DNA from: Streptomyces alfalfae
GTDB lineage: Bacteria; Actinomycetota; Actinomycetes; Streptomycetales; Streptomycetaceae
Assembly: GCF_004127445.1 (NCBI RefSeq)
Contig: NZ_QEXM01000020.1
Span: 62,001-126,000 of the forward strand
Reading direction: 5' to 3'
Length of the DNA stretch: 64,000 nt
The notes under the pieces are model-generated. The model saw nothing but the letters and a program-made list of their open reading frames with translations. It was not told where the DNA came from and ran no database searches. The position numbers and the translations under genes were made by a program. Below, piece by piece: positions 24,997 through 35,191 of this stretch. Positions within the stretch are counted from its first letter, which is position 1. Every line of letters starts with the position of its first letter.

Positions 24997-26081
24997 CAGA
25001 ACACCACCACCGAACGCAGGACGTCGCCGTGGTGCATGCGCTCGAAGGCCTTCTCCACGTCCTCCAGGGCGATGGTCTCCGTGACGAACGCGTCCAGGTC
25101 CAGGCGGCCCTGCCGGTAGAGGTCGATGAGCATCGGGAAGTCGCGCGAGGGCAGGCAGTCGCCGTACCAGCTCGACTTGAGCGAGCCGCCGCGGCCGAAG
25201 ACGTCGAGCAGCGGCAGCTCGATCTTCATCTCCGGGGTCGGCACGCCGACCAGGACGACCGTGCCCGCCAGGTCGCGGGCGTAGAAGGCCTGCTCATAGG
25301 TCTCGGGGCGGCCGACCGCCTCGATGACGACGTCCGCGCCGTTGCCGCCGGTCAGCTCGCGCACGGCCTCGACGGGGTCGGTCTCGCGGGAGTTGACGGT
25401 GTGGGTGGCGCCGAGGCTCCTGGCGGTCTCCAGCTTCTTGTCGTCGATGTCCACGGCGATGATCCGCGCGGCCCCGGCGAGCCGGGCGCCCACGACGGCC
25501 GCGTTGCCGACGCCTCCGCAGCCGATGATGGCGACCGAGTCGCCGCGGCCGACCTCGCCGGTGTTGATGGCCGCGCCGATGCCGGCCATCACGCCGCAGC
25601 CGAGCAGGCCCGCGGCGGCGGGCGAGGCGTCGGGGTCGACCTTGGTGCACTGCCCGGCGGCGACGAGGGTCTTCTCGGCGAAGGCGCCGATGCCGAGGGC
25701 CGGGGAGAGTTCCGTGCCGTCGGCGAGCGTCATCTTCTGCCGGGCGTTGTGCGTGGCGAAGCAGTACTGGGGGCGACCGCGCAGACAGGCACGGCACTGC
25801 CCGCACACGGCACGCCAGTTGAGGACCACGAAGTCACCGGGGTCGACCTCGGTGACGCCCTCGCCGACCGACTCGACGACGCCGGCGGCCTCGTGCCCGA
25901 GCAGGAAGGGGAACTCGTCGTTGATGCCGCCCTCGCGGTAGTGGAGGTCCGTGTGACAGACCCCGCACGCCTGGACCTTCACCACGGCCTCGCCCGGACC
26001 CGGGTCCGGCACCGTGATCGTCTCGATCCGCACCGGCTCGCCCTTCGCGCGTGCGACCACGCCTTGCACCTGCTGCGCCAT
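24996..26081 (-). CDS. mscR: S-(hydroxymethyl)mycothiol dehydrogenase
   Basis: 361 residues from the ATG at 26081. A zinc-dependent class III alcohol dehydrogenase: catalytic zinc ligand Cys42 in [27 protein letters not shown], four structural-zinc cysteines in [15 protein letters not shown], and the NAD-binding [10 protein letters not shown]. The sequence matches MscR, which oxidises the formaldehyde-mycothiol adduct and also reduces S-nitrosomycothiol. The first gene of a two-gene operon that ends at the hairpin near 24300. It marks the organism as a mycothiol-producing actinomycete. Confidence 0.94.
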   Translation of the reverse strand: MAQQVQGVVARAKGEPVRIETITVPDPGPGEAVVKVQACGVCHTDLHYREGGINDEFPFLLGHEAAGVVESVGEGVTEVDPGDFVVLNWRAVCGQCRACLRGRPQYCFATHNARQKMTLADGTELSPALGIGAFAEKTLVAAGQCTKVDPDASPAAAGLLGCGVMAGIGAAINTGEVGRGDSVAIIGCGGVGNAAVVGARLAGAARIIAVDIDDKKLETARSLGATHTVNSRETDPVEAVRELTGGNGADVVIEAVGRPETYEQAFYARDLAGTVVLVGVPTPEMKIELPLLDVFGRGGSLKSSWYGDCLPSRDFPMLIDLYRQGRLDLDAFVTETIALEDVEKAFERMHHGDVLRSVVVF

Positions 26082-26228
26082 GACTACAGCCCTTCTCTCT
26101 CTGCACGTCTTTCCCGCCCCATCGTTACAGGTCCGGCACCCGCTGTCCGCAGCGGCACGGGTACGCCGCCGGCGCGGGGCGGGGCAGCCACGGAGAACGC
26201 GGCGTCTGACGCCCTCTAGGGTGTCCGC

Positions 26229-27038
26229 GTGCGTGATCTCGCTGCTCAGGCCCTGCTCCCCGTCGACACGGCCCTCGCCGTGGCCCTGTTCGCGCTGCTG
26301 CTCGTCGCCACGGCGACGGCGGCCGTGTTCCGGCTCGCGCCCGACGGCTCACGGGGCCGGGCGCGCGAGATCCTGCTGGCCGGGGTCCGCGCCACCGTGC
26401 AGTTGGGCGCCGTCTCGCTGGTGATCGGCCGGGTGGCGCACCACACGGCGGCGCTCTACGCCTTCCTGCTGCTGATGTTCGGCGTGGCCGCCCGTACCGC
26501 GGGGCGCCGCATCACCCGGAACGGCACCTGGTGGTGGGCCGCCCTGCCCGTCGCGGGCCCCGTCATCCCCGTGGTGGCGGGACTGACGGCGGCGGGGCTG
26601 CTGCCCGTGCGGGGCATCGCCATGATCCCCGTGACGGGCATCCTCATCGGCGGCGCCCTGACCGCCACGGTGCTCTCGGGACGCCGCGCCCTGGACGAAC
26701 TCCACACCCGCTACGGAGAGTTCGAGGCGGGCCTGGCCCTGGGCCTCGCCGACCACGACGCCCGCATGGAGGTCGTCCGCCCCGCCGCGTCGGACGCCCT
26801 GCTGCCGGGCCTCGACCAGACCCGCACGGTGGGCCTGGTCACCCTCCCCGGCGCCTTCGTCGGCATGCTCCTGGGCGGCGCGTCGCCGGTCCTCGCCGGA
26901 GCCGTGCAGCTCTTCGTCCTGATCGCCCTGCTCGCCGTCCAGGCCGTGGCCGTGGCCGTGACGGTCGAACTGATCGCCAGGGGGCGTCTCCACCGCGAAG
27001 GGACCGGCCTCGCGAAGACCCGGACGGGCCGGGCGTAA
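26229..27038 (+). CDS. FetB/YbbM-like ABC permease (UPF0014 family)
   Basis: 269 residues from a GTG at 26229. There are about seven hydrophobic segments, starting [20 protein letters not shown], and the family block [29 protein letters not shown] is very well conserved. E. coli FetB works with the ATPase FetA in iron export; no FetA-like ATPase gene is adjacent here. The following glutathione peroxidase gene starts 11 bases later, so the pair may be an oxidative-stress/iron unit. The transported ion is inferred from family. Confidence 0.88.
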   Translation: MRDLAAQALLPVDTALAVALFALLLVATATAAVFRLAPDGSRGRAREILLAGVRATVQLGAVSLVIGRVAHHTAALYAFLLLMFGVAARTAGRRITRNGTWWWAALPVAGPVIPVVAGLTAAGLLPVRGIAMIPVTGILIGGALTATVLSGRRALDELHTRYGEFEAGLALGLADHDARMEVVRPAASDALLPGLDQTRTVGLVTLPGAFVGMLLGGASPVLAGAVQLFVLIALLAVQAVAVAVTVELIARGRLHREGTGLAKTRTGRA

Positions 27039-27049
27039 GCTCGACGACC

Positions 27050-27538
27050 ATGTCCGTCTACGAAGAAGAAATCGGCGCCCTGCGGGGCGGTTCCGCCGAC
27101 CTGCGCCAGTTCGAGGGCAAGACCGTCCTCGTCGTCAACGTGGCCTCAAAGTGCGGTCTCACCCCGCAGTACGCGGGCCTCGAGCGGCTGCACGAGCAGT
27201 ACGCCCCGCGCGGCTTCAGCGTGCTCGGGGTGCCCTGCAACCAGTTCATGGGCCAGGAGCCCGGCACCTCGGAGGAGATCGCCGAGTTCTGCTCGGCGAC
27301 GTACGGCGTGACCTTCCCGATGACGGAGAAGGTCGACGTCAACGGCGCGGACCGGCACCCGCTGTACGCGCGCCTCGTCGACACCCCCGACGCCGAGGGC
27401 CACACCGGTGACATCCGGTGGAACTTCGAGAAGTTCCTGGTCGACGGCGCCGGCGAGGTCGTCGCCCGGTTCGGGCCGCGCACCGAGCCGGACGCCCCCG
27501 AGGTCGTCGCCGCCGTCGAGAAGCACCTGCCGACCTGA
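27050..27538 (+). CDS. Glutathione peroxidase family protein (Cys type)
   Basis: 162 residues from the ATG at 27050. The peroxidatic Cys35 is in VASKCGLTPQY, followed by VPCNQFMGQEPG and the tryptophan in IRWNFEKFLVDG, giving the Cys-Gln-Trp set of the family. Such bacterial enzymes usually use thioredoxin rather than glutathione. It follows the FetB-like gene at 11 bases and is probably co-transcribed. Confidence 0.93.
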   Translation: MSVYEEEIGALRGGSADLRQFEGKTVLVVNVASKCGLTPQYAGLERLHEQYAPRGFSVLGVPCNQFMGQEPGTSEEIAEFCSATYGVTFPMTEKVDVNGADRHPLYARLVDTPDAEGHTGDIRWNFEKFLVDGAGEVVARFGPRTEPDAPEVVAAVEKHLPT

Positions 27539-27674
27539 CACCACCGCCCGCAAGCGGGGCGCCTCCGGCCGGGTGAGGGCGGCCCGGCCGGGGGCGCGGG
27601 CCGCCGAGCGGGTGATACGTCCGGCCGGGCCAAGCCGATCTGCGGAGTGACGGCGGCGCTCATACGGTGACCGA

Positions 27675-28865
27675 ATGGTCATCAGGTACCTTTCGCGCTC
27701 CTCCTCCGTCCGTACCGCGGCCCTCGCGCTCGGGGCCCTGGTCCTCCTGTCCACGCCCGTCTCCGCCGCCGAGCTTTTGGCGGAGCCCGCGCCGCCGCGC
27801 CCCGTCCCCGCGTACACCTCCGCCTACCTGGACCGTCCCGGCGTGCAGGTCAGGCCCGACGCCGACGCGCCGCCGCTGCCCTCTCACGTCTCCGCGCTCG
27901 CCTGGCTGGTGGCCGACGCCCACTCGGGCGAGGTGCTCGCCGCGCGGGACGCGCACCGCCCGCTGCCGCCCGCCTCGACGCTCAAGTCCCTCTTCGCCCT
28001 CGCGGTCCTGCCCCACCTGGACGTCGGCAGCCGGCACCTGGTCGCCCCGCGCGAACTCGACCTGGTCGGCGCCGGCAGCAGCCTGGTCGGTGTGGCGCCC
28101 GGCCGTGACTACCGCGTCGACGACCTGTGGCGCGGCGTCTTCCTCAGCTCCGGCAACGACGCCGTGCACGTCCTCGCGCGGCTCAACGGCGGCCTGGACA
28201 AGTCGGTGCGGCAGATGCGGGAGAAGGCCCGGGAGCTGGGCGCGCGCGACACACACGTGGTCTCGCCCGACGGGTACGACGCCGACGGGCAGGTCTCGTC
28301 CGCCTACGACCTGGCGGTGTTCGGCAGGGCCGGGCTCGCCGACCCGCAGTTCTCCCGCTACTGCTCCACGCGCGTCGCCCAGTTCCCCGCGGGCGGCTGG
28401 TCGTACCCCATCCAGAACACCAACCGCCTGCTGACCGGCGCGGACGGCGTCGCCCCCTACCCGGGGCTGCTCGGCATCAAGAACGGCTACACCAGCAACG
28501 CGGGCGCCACGCTGATCACCGCGGCCCAGCGCGACGGGCGCACGCTCGTCGTGACGGTGCTGAACCCGCAGGAGGGCGGCGGATACGCCGTCTACGAGGA
28601 GGCCAGGTCCCTGCTCGACTGGGGCTTCGCGGCGGCGGAGAAGGTGCGGCCCGTGGGTTCGCTGCTCCCGCCGCCCGCGAAGATCTCCCGCGCGCGCACG
28701 ACCTCGGAGAGCGCCCTGCTGGAGCCCGACGACTCCGACTGGCCGGCGCTCATGATGGTCATGGCGGGCGGCGTCGCCGTCCTCGCGGGCCTGATCGTGG
28801 CGGTCAGGCGGCGGGCGGCTACGGTGTCCCGGCGCACGGAAGCGAAGAAGAAGATCGTCGAGTGA
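27675..28865 (+). CDS. D-alanyl-D-alanine carboxypeptidase (class C penicillin-binding protein)
   Basis: 396 residues. A signal peptide (residues 1-32, ending PVSAAE) and a C-terminal membrane helix near 355-375 followed by basic residues make it a membrane-anchored outer-face enzyme. The serine-penicillin-recognising motifs are S101-T-L-K104, S159-G-N161 and K269-N-G271, the last in place of the usual KTG. It trims terminal D-Ala from peptidoglycan stem peptides. It stands alone between the peroxidase gene and a dehydrogenase gene. Confidence 0.93.
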   Translation: MVIRYLSRSSSVRTAALALGALVLLSTPVSAAELLAEPAPPRPVPAYTSAYLDRPGVQVRPDADAPPLPSHVSALAWLVADAHSGEVLAARDAHRPLPPASTLKSLFALAVLPHLDVGSRHLVAPRELDLVGAGSSLVGVAPGRDYRVDDLWRGVFLSSGNDAVHVLARLNGGLDKSVRQMREKARELGARDTHVVSPDGYDADGQVSSAYDLAVFGRAGLADPQFSRYCSTRVAQFPAGGWSYPIQNTNRLLTGADGVAPYPGLLGIKNGYTSNAGATLITAAQRDGRTLVVTVLNPQEGGGYAVYEEARSLLDWGFAAAEKVRPVGSLLPPPAKISRARTTSESALLEPDDSDWPALMMVMAGGVAVLAGLIVAVRRRAATVSRRTEAKKKIVE

Positions 28866-28911
28866 GGGCCCGCCGCCGCGCGGGCGCCGCGCGAGCGTGG
28901 GGAGACGCCGG

Positions 28912-29925
28912 ATGAGCGGAGCGCTGGGGGTGGCCGTGCTCGGCGCGGGCCACATGGGGGCCGACCACATACGGCGCATCGGCGGGACGGTGGGCGGGGC
29001 CCGCGTCGTGGCCGTCGCCGACCCCGACACCGCGCGGGCCGAGGCCGCGGTGGCCGGACGCCCCGGTGTCCGGGTGCACGGAGACGCCCTCGCCGCGCTC
29101 GACGCCCCCGGCGTGGAGGCGGTCCTGGTGGCCTCGCCCGAGGCGGCGCACGAGGAGGCGCTGCTCGCGGCGTGCGCGCGGGGCCTGCCGGCGCTCTGCG
29201 AGAAGCCGCTGACGCCCGGCTCCGCCTCGGCGCTCCGGGTGGTGGAGGCCGAGGCACGGCTGGGCCGCAGGCTGATCCAGGTGGGGTTCATGCGGCGGTA
29301 CGACGCGGAGTACGCGGCGCTGAAGTCCCTGCTCGACTCCGGGCGGCTCGGCCGCCCCCTCATGCTGCACTGCCGCCACCGCAACGTCTCCTCTCCCCCG
29401 CACTTCACCTCGTCGATGCTGATCAGCAGCTCCGTCTCGCACGAGATCGACGCGGCCCGCTGGCTGCTCGGCCAGGAGATCACCGCGGTGACGGTGCTGC
29501 GGCCCGCTCCCTCGTCCGGGGCCCCCGAGGGGCTGCTCGATCCGCAGCTCGTGCTGTTCGAGACGTCGGGGGGCGCGGTCGTCGACGTGGAGATCTTCGT
29601 CAACTGCGGTTTCGGTTACGAGGTGCGGTGTGAGGCGGTCTGCGAACACGGCAGCGCCCAGGTCGGTGACGCCCGGGCGATGGTCGTCCGCTCGGCGGGC
29701 GGCGCGCGCGAGGAGGTGCCGCAGGACTACCTGGTCCGCTTCGCCGACGCCTACGACCGCGAGGTGCGCGCCTGGGTCGCCGCCGCGCGCCGGGGCCGGG
29801 CCGAGGGCCCGAGCGCCTGGGACGGCTACGCGGCGGCCGTCGTCGCCGAGGCCGGGGGCGCGGCGCTGCGCGACGGCAGGCGCACGGAGGTCGCCCTGGA
29901 GCGGCGGCCCGCGCTGTACGGCTGA
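28912..29925 (+). CDS. Gfo/Idh/MocA family NAD-dependent oxidoreductase (inositol dehydrogenase-like)
   Basis: 337 residues from the ATG at 28912, preceded by GGGGAG; the GTG at 28897 is the weaker choice. The Rossmann motif [13 protein letters not shown] starts near residue 10, the catalytic-lysine motif CEKP is near 99, and [12 protein letters not shown] carries the family's His/Asp pair. It resembles myo-inositol 2-dehydrogenases, but the sugar or cyclitol substrate cannot be fixed. It is 46 bases downstream of the carboxypeptidase gene. Confidence 0.9.
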   Translation: MSGALGVAVLGAGHMGADHIRRIGGTVGGARVVAVADPDTARAEAAVAGRPGVRVHGDALAALDAPGVEAVLVASPEAAHEEALLAACARGLPALCEKPLTPGSASALRVVEAEARLGRRLIQVGFMRRYDAEYAALKSLLDSGRLGRPLMLHCRHRNVSSPPHFTSSMLISSSVSHEIDAARWLLGQEITAVTVLRPAPSSGAPEGLLDPQLVLFETSGGAVVDVEIFVNCGFGYEVRCEAVCEHGSAQVGDARAMVVRSAGGAREEVPQDYLVRFADAYDREVRAWVAAARRGRAEGPSAWDGYAAAVVAEAGGAALRDGRRTEVALERRPALYG

Positions 29926-29936
29926 GGTCCTGCCCC

Positions 29937-30983
29937 TCACGGCTCCCGGGAGTCGGTGTCCAGGCGGCGTCTGTCCTGCTCGTCCCATGTGGCGGTGGAG
30001 CGTGGTTCGACGTAGGGCTCCTCGTCCGGCGGATGGCCTCCGGCGATGGCCCGCTGCCGCGAGGTCTCGGCGTCGAACTCCAGGCCGAGGAGGATCGCGA
30101 GGTTGGTGATCCACAGCCACACCAGGAAGACGATGATCCCGGCGAAGGTGCCGTACGTCTTGTTGTACGAGGCGAAGTTCGCCACGTACAGCGCGAAGGC
30201 GGCGGAGGCGATCAGCCAGATCAGCAGGGCGAGGAAGCTGCCGGGGGTGACCCAGCGGAAGCCGCGCACCTTGGCGTTGGGCGTCGCCCAGTACAGGATG
30301 GCGATCATCACGATGACCAGGAGCACGAGCACCGGCCACTTCGCGATCGACCAGACGGTCAGCGCGGTGTCGCCGATGCCGAAGGCGGTGCCGGCCTGGC
30401 GGGCCAGCGGCCCGGTGAAGACCACGATCAGCGCGCTGATCACGGCGAGAAGCATCAGGACGACGGTGACACCGACGCGGACCGGCAGCACCTTCCAGAC
30501 CGGGCGGCCCTCGGGGATGTCGTAGACGGCGTTGGCCGAACGGATGAACGCCGCCACGTAGCCGGAGGCGGACCACACCGCGAGGACCAGGCCGACGAGG
30601 GCCATGACCGAGCCGACCCCGGCGTTGCCCTGGAGCTGCCGCACCGCGTTGGTGATCACTTCGCGCGCGGCGCCGGGCGTGAGCTCGGTGATGTTGTCGA
30701 GCACCTTGTCGGTCGTCGACCTGCCCGCGATGCCGAGCAGGGAGACCAGGACGAGCAGGGCCGGGAACAGCGCCAGGATGCCGTAGTACGTCAGGGCCGC
30801 CGCGCGGTCGGTCAGCTCGTCGCGCTTGAACTCGCCGAGGGTCCTGCGCAGCACGTCCCGCCACGACTTCTTGCCCAGGGCCGTGGGTGTGTCCGGCGCC
30901 CGCCGCTCCACCTCGGGCCCGGGCCCGTGCTCCGGGTCCCGTCCCTCATCCCCGCTTCGCCCCGGTTCATGTAGCCGTGTCAT
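29937..30983 (-). CDS. YihY/BrkB family inner-membrane protein
   Basis: 348 residues from the ATG at 30983; the long in-frame extension upstream is antisense to another gene and Arg/Pro-rich. The signature ELTDRAAALTYYGILALFPAL opens the membrane domain, with about six helices through ITNLAILLGLEF, followed by a charged C-terminal tail. Members were once called ribonuclease BN but are now seen as uncharacterised transporters or envelope proteins. It converges on the Gfo/Idh-type gene. Confidence 0.9.
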   Translation of the reverse strand: MTRLHEPGRSGDEGRDPEHGPGPEVERRAPDTPTALGKKSWRDVLRRTLGEFKRDELTDRAAALTYYGILALFPALLVLVSLLGIAGRSTTDKVLDNITELTPGAAREVITNAVRQLQGNAGVGSVMALVGLVLAVWSASGYVAAFIRSANAVYDIPEGRPVWKVLPVRVGVTVVLMLLAVISALIVVFTGPLARQAGTAFGIGDTALTVWSIAKWPVLVLLVIVMIAILYWATPNAKVRGFRWVTPGSFLALLIWLIASAAFALYVANFASYNKTYGTFAGIIVFLVWLWITNLAILLGLEFDAETSRQRAIAGGHPPDEEPYVEPRSTATWDEQDRRRLDTDSREP

Positions 30984-31041
30984 GTGTCCAGCAGTACCCG
31001 TGGTCCGGGCCGCTCGCATGCGGGCCGGGGCTCCGGACGGG

Positions 31042-31455
31042 TCAGACGCCGCCGAGCAGCCGCGAAAGGCCCTGGTCGAGATCGAGGCTGGTCTCCTCGT
31101 CACCGGCGGGGACGGCGGCATAGGTGCGCGACAGGAAGCGGCGCAGCACGGAGGTGTCGAACTGCACCACGGCCAGCCCCTGGTGCGAGTGGAACTCCAG
31201 CACGGTCCGCGCCCGGCCGGACGGCCATACGTGCACGTCACCGCCGCCCGCGGGGGCGGTGAGGCCGTCGTCGAGGAGCTGGCGGGCGAAGACCCAGGTG
31301 ACCTCCATGCCGTCCAGCGAGGCCTCGGAGGGGAAGGTGATCTGGACGGCCAGGGGGTCCGCCGCCGAGTAGCGCAGGGCCACCGCCAGGGCGCGCTCGC
31401 GGCCGTCCGGGGTGACGAGGCGAGCACGTGCGGGCTGCTGGAGGGTGTCGGCCAT
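31042..31455 (-). CDS. SsgA-like protein (SALP), sporulation/cell-division regulator
   Basis: 137 residues from the ATG at 31455, the usual SALP length; an in-frame upstream extension is Arg-rich and unlikely. Family blocks are DPLAVQITFPSE, EVTWVFARQLLDDGL, GDVHVWPSGRARTVLEFHS and the C-terminal FLSRTYAAVPAGDEE. SsgA-like proteins are found in sporulating actinomycetes and steer septum and spore-wall events, so this gene supports the Streptomyces assignment. Which SALP subtype it is I cannot say. Confidence 0.92.
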   Translation of the reverse strand: MADTLQQPARARLVTPDGRERALAVALRYSAADPLAVQITFPSEASLDGMEVTWVFARQLLDDGLTAPAGGGDVHVWPSGRARTVLEFHSHQGLAVVQFDTSVLRRFLSRTYAAVPAGDEETSLDLDQGLSRLLGGV

Positions 31456-31726
31456 GATCGAGCTCCACTTCGGTCGTTCCGGTTCTCGGGACCTCCGGCG
31501 GCGAGGCCCCATGCCCTTGGGACCCGGGACACGGGCCTCCATTACGGCGGCACGCCAAAAGATTCATATGACCTGCGTCACCCCCTCGCCGCTGAGGCTC
31601 CGTGGCCGCCCGTGGTCGGCCGCACCGCCGCGCGTTCCGAGTGCCCTGCACGACGGGTCGCACACGTCCCTCCGGTGAACAGCGGCCCCGGCTGCGTCCG
31701 GCACGCCTCCGGTGCAGGATGGCCCC

Positions 31727-33265
31727 ATGCTGCTCGCCCGGCTCGCCCACGTGTCCAAGGAAGTGGCCGCCACTTCCGCCAGGTCCCGGAAGATCGCTCT
31801 GCTCGCCGAGCTGTTCCGCGCGGCGGAGCCGGAGGACGTGCCGGTCGTCATCCCGTATCTCGCGGGGCGGCTGCCCCAGGGACGCCTCGGCATCGGCTGG
31901 AGCACGCTGAAGGAGGCGGGGCCGCCCGCCGGGGAGGCGACGCTGACCGTGGCGGGGGTGGACGCGGCACTCACCGCGATCGGCGCGGTGTCCGGCGCCG
32001 GGTCCCAGGCCGAGCGCAGGCGCCTGGTGGGCGAGCTGCTGGGGGCCGCGACCGCCGACGAACAGAAGCTCCTGACCGGCCTGCTCACCGGCGAGCTGCG
32101 GCAGGGGGCCCTGGACGCGGTCGCCGTCGAGGGGCTCGCGGTGGCCACCGGGACCCCGGCGGACGCCGTGCGGCGCTCGGTGATGTTCGCCGGGGGTGTG
32201 GCCCCGGTCGCCGAGGCCCTGCTCGCACGCGGCGCCGAGGCGCTGGAGGAGTTCCGCCTGACGGTGGGCCGCCCGCTCCAGCCGATGCTCGCGCACGGCG
32301 CCCCGTCGGTCGCCGAGGCCGTCGACAAGCTCGGCGCGTGCGCGGTCGAGGAGAAGCTGGACGGCATCCGCGTCCAGGTGCACCGCAGCGGCGACACCGT
32401 ACGGGTCTACACGCGCACCCTGGACGACATCACCGACCGGCTGCCGGAGCTGACCGCCGCCGCGCGGGAGCTCAGGGGGGACAGCTTCATCCTGGACGGT
32501 GAGGTCATCGCGCTGGACGCCGGCGGGCGTCCGCGGCCGTTCCAGGACATCGCGGGGCGTGTCGGCTCCCGCGTCGACGTGGCGGCCGCGGCGGCCGAGC
32601 TGCCCCTGTCCCCCGTCTTCTTCGACGCGCTGTCCGTGGCGGGCCGGGACCTGGTGGACCTGCCGCTGACCGAGCGGCACACGGAGCTGACCGCCCTGGT
32701 CCCCGAGCCGATGCGGGTCCGCCGCACCCTGGTCGAGGACCCGGCCGACGAGCGGCAGCGCGCCGGGGCCCAGGAGTTCTTCGAGGCGACGCTGGGGCGC
32801 GGCCACGAAGGCGTGGTGCTGAAGTCGCTCGACGCCGCCTACAACGCGGGCCGCAGGGGCGCCTCCTGGCTGAAGGTGAAGCCGGTCCACACCCTGGACC
32901 TGGTGGTCCTCGCCGCCGAGTGGGGCTCGGGCCGCCGCACCGGCAAGCTCTCCAACCTGCACCTGGGCGCGCGGCGGCCCGACGGGAGCTTCGCCATGCT
33001 CGGCAAGACCTTCAAGGGCATGACGGACGAGATGCTGGCCTGGCAGACCGAGCGCCTCCAAGAGCTGGCGGTCGGCGGGGACGGCTTCGTCGTGCGGGTC
33101 CGCCCCGAGCTGGTCGTCGAGATCGCCTACGACGGCCTGCAGCGCTCCTCCCGCTACCCGGCGGGCGTCACCCTGCGCTTCGCCCGCGTCGTGCGCTACC
33201 GCGAGGACAAGCCCGCCGACCAGGCGGACACCGTCGAGACGGTGCTGTCCCGGCGCGACGTGTGA
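31727..33265 (+). CDS. ATP-dependent DNA ligase (LigB/LigI-like)
   Basis: 512 residues from the ATG at 31727; the GTG at 31712 is an alternative. The nucleotidyl-transfer lysine is K210 in EEKLDGIRVQ (motif I). Motif III is SFILDGEVIAL, motif IV EGVVLKS and motif V SWLKVKP, with a C-terminal OB fold. The N-terminal 190 residues form the helical DNA-binding domain of the archaeal/LigB type. It is an accessory repair ligase besides the essential NAD-dependent LigA. Confidence 0.93.
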   Translation: MLLARLAHVSKEVAATSARSRKIALLAELFRAAEPEDVPVVIPYLAGRLPQGRLGIGWSTLKEAGPPAGEATLTVAGVDAALTAIGAVSGAGSQAERRRLVGELLGAATADEQKLLTGLLTGELRQGALDAVAVEGLAVATGTPADAVRRSVMFAGGVAPVAEALLARGAEALEEFRLTVGRPLQPMLAHGAPSVAEAVDKLGACAVEEKLDGIRVQVHRSGDTVRVYTRTLDDITDRLPELTAAARELRGDSFILDGEVIALDAGGRPRPFQDIAGRVGSRVDVAAAAAELPLSPVFFDALSVAGRDLVDLPLTERHTELTALVPEPMRVRRTLVEDPADERQRAGAQEFFEATLGRGHEGVVLKSLDAAYNAGRRGASWLKVKPVHTLDLVVLAAEWGSGRRTGKLSNLHLGARRPDGSFAMLGKTFKGMTDEMLAWQTERLQELAVGGDGFVVRVRPELVVEIAYDGLQRSSRYPAGVTLRFARVVRYREDKPADQADTVETVLSRRDV

Positions 33266-33291
33266 CGGTGCGCGGCGCTTCCGGCGTGATT

Positions 33292-33318
33292 TTGCCAATC
33301 CTTAACGCCCGATAGGGT
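33292..33318 (+). promoter_or_regulatory. Candidate promoter for the antiporter operon
   Basis: TTGCCA (33292-33297) and TAGGGT (33313-33318) resemble -35 and -10 boxes, with a slightly short 15-base spacer, about 40 bases before the start of the regulatory-subunit gene. Confidence 0.4.
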
Positions 33319-33359
33319 GACAGCTTGGGGTTGATCGCTTATCACGCAAGGGGAGAGCT

Positions 33360-33845
33360 GTGCCCGCATCACGTCTCAGCCGTACGCCGCTTCCAGGCAT
33401 CGGCATCCGGTACGACCTGACCACCCGAGAACAGCGCAGGCTCTCGGTGGTCGCGCACCGGGACGGTGCGCGGACGCTGAGCGCCTACCGCTCCGACGAC
33501 CCGGACGAGTGCGCGCTGTCGCTGCGGCTCAGCTCGGGTGAGGCGGACGCGCTGATCGACGCCCTGATGCCCTCGCACCACAGCCCGAACCTGCTGCACA
33601 CCACGGACCTCGGCCTCGTCGCCGAGCGGGTGCTGCTGTCGGCCACCTCGCACTGGAACGGGCGCCTCCTCGGCGAGACCCGGATGCGCACCGAGACCGG
33701 CGTCTCGATCGTCGCGGTCCTGCGGCGGGCCGATGCCATCCCCTCCCCCGCCCCCGACTTCCGGCTGGCGGGCGGCGACACCCTCATCGTGATCGGCACG
33801 CGCGAAGGCGTGGAGACCGCCGCGACGATACTCGGAAGGGAGTGA
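33360..33845 (+). CDS. K+/H+ antiporter regulatory subunit (KhtT-like, TrkA_C domain)
   Basis: 161 residues from a GTG at 33360 with AGGGGAGAG upstream. The C-terminal half (ETGVSIVAVLRRADAIPSPA, GGDTLIVIGTREGVETAAT) is a TrkA_C/RCK_C ligand-binding domain. The N-terminal half (PGIGIRYDLTTREQRRLSVV) matches KhtT-type proteins. In Bacillus, KhtT gates the KhtU antiporter, and RCK_C domains of this class often sense cyclic di-AMP. It is followed after 4 bases by the antiporter gene. Confidence 0.88.
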   Translation: MPASRLSRTPLPGIGIRYDLTTREQRRLSVVAHRDGARTLSAYRSDDPDECALSLRLSSGEADALIDALMPSHHSPNLLHTTDLGLVAERVLLSATSHWNGRLLGETRMRTETGVSIVAVLRRADAIPSPAPDFRLAGGDTLIVIGTREGVETAATILGRE

Positions 33846-33849
33846 CCGC

Positions 33850-35106
33850 GTGCACTCCGCTGTCTTCCTGATCGAGTTCGGCGCGATCATCCTGGCCCTC
33901 GGCCTGCTCGGCAGATTCGCCGGGCGCTTCCAGTTCTCGCCGATCCCGCTGTACCTGCTCGCGGGGCTCGCCTTCGGTCAGGGCGGGCTGCTGCCGCTCG
34001 GCGCGAGCGAGGAGTTCGTCGCCATCGGCGCCGAGATCGGCGTCATCCTGCTGCTGCTGATGCTCGGGCTCGAATACACCGCGAGCGACCTCGTCAGCAA
34101 CCTCAAGACGCAGTATCCGGCCGGGCTCGTCGACATGACGCTCAACGCCGTGCCGGGCGCCGTCGCCGCGCTCCTCATGGGCTGGGGCCCGGTCGCCGCC
34201 GTGGTCCTCGCCGGTGTCACCTGGATCTCGTCGTCGGGCGTCATCGCCAAGGTCCTCGGGGACCTCGGGCGGCTCGGCAACCGCGAGACCCCGGTGATCC
34301 TCAGCATCCTGGTCCTCGAGGACCTGGCGATGGCCGTCTACCTGCCGATCATCACCGCGCTGCTCGCGGGCGTCGGCCTGGCCGCGGGCAGCCTCACGCT
34401 GGCCATCGCCCTCGGCGCGGCCGGCGTCGTGCTCTTCCTCGCGGTGCGCTACGGACGGCTCATCTCCCGCTTCGTCTCCAGCGACGACCCGGAGAAGCTG
34501 CTCCTCGTGGTGCTCGGCCTGACCATCCTGGTCGCCGGGCTCGCGCAGCAGCTCCAGGTGTCCGCCGCCGTCGGCGCGTTCCTGGTCGGCATCGCGCTCT
34601 CCGGTGAGGTCGCCGAGGGCGCCCACTCGCTGCTCGCGCCGCTGCGGGACCTCTTCGCCGCCGTCTTCTTCGTCTTCTTCGGCCTGCACACCGACCCGGC
34701 CAGCATCCCGCCGGTGCTGCTGCCCGCCCTGGCGCTCGCCGTCGTCACCGCGTGCACGAAGATCGCCACCGGCTACTGGGCGGCGCGCCGCGCGGGCGTC
34801 TCCGTACGGGGCCGCTGGCGCGCGGGCGGCGCTCTGGTGGCGCGCGGCGAGTTCTCCATCGTCATCGCCGGCCTCGCGGTCGCCGCGGGCATCGAACCCA
34901 TGCTGGGGCCGCTGGCCACGGCGTACGTCCTGATCCTTGTCATCGTCGGCCCGCTGACCGCCCGTTACACGCAGCCCGTCGCGGATCACGTGAGCGGGGT
35001 CATCGCCCGCCGCCGCATGGCCGGGGACCCCGCTGCCGCGGTGGTGCCCGGACCGCGGGAGACCGTGGAGTCGCTGGACGGGCAGGACGCGGGCGAGCGG
35101 TCCTAG
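33850..35106 (+). CDS. CPA2-family cation/proton antiporter (KhtU-like)
   Basis: 418 residues from a GTG at 33850. About twelve membrane segments are visible, with the CPA2 blocks PLYLLAGLAFGQGG, EIGVILLLLMLGLEYT, VTWISSSGVIAKVL, ILVLEDLAMAVYLPI and FFVFFGLHTDP. There is no C-terminal RCK domain; that function is supplied by the separate upstream gene. It should expel K+ in exchange for protons under alkaline or ionic stress. Confidence 0.92.
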   Translation: MHSAVFLIEFGAIILALGLLGRFAGRFQFSPIPLYLLAGLAFGQGGLLPLGASEEFVAIGAEIGVILLLLMLGLEYTASDLVSNLKTQYPAGLVDMTLNAVPGAVAALLMGWGPVAAVVLAGVTWISSSGVIAKVLGDLGRLGNRETPVILSILVLEDLAMAVYLPIITALLAGVGLAAGSLTLAIALGAAGVVLFLAVRYGRLISRFVSSDDPEKLLLVVLGLTILVAGLAQQLQVSAAVGAFLVGIALSGEVAEGAHSLLAPLRDLFAAVFFVFFGLHTDPASIPPVLLPALALAVVTACTKIATGYWAARRAGVSVRGRWRAGGALVARGEFSIVIAGLAVAAGIEPMLGPLATAYVLILVIVGPLTARYTQPVADHVSGVIARRRMAGDPAAAVVPGPRETVESLDGQDAGERS

Positions 35107-35191
35107 CCGGCGGCGCGCGCCCCGCCGGGCAGGGGGCGCGCCGCGGGGAACTCCAGGACCGCCGCCCGAGGCCCCCTTCCCGCCTGGCACG

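Noticed and set aside
27050..27538. Selenoprotein glutathione peroxidase
   Set aside because: The active-site codon encodes Cys35, with no in-frame TGA at that site.
27660..29603. 647-codon minus-strand frame opposite the carboxypeptidase and Gfo/Idh genes
   Set aside because: The plus-strand genes carry full catalytic motifs; the minus frame has no recognisable domain and shadow-type composition.
33266..33359. Cyclic-di-AMP (ydaO-type) riboswitch upstream of the K+/H+ antiporter operon
   Set aside because: The 94-base gap is too short and lacks the conserved ydaO core; only a promoter-like pair of boxes is seen.
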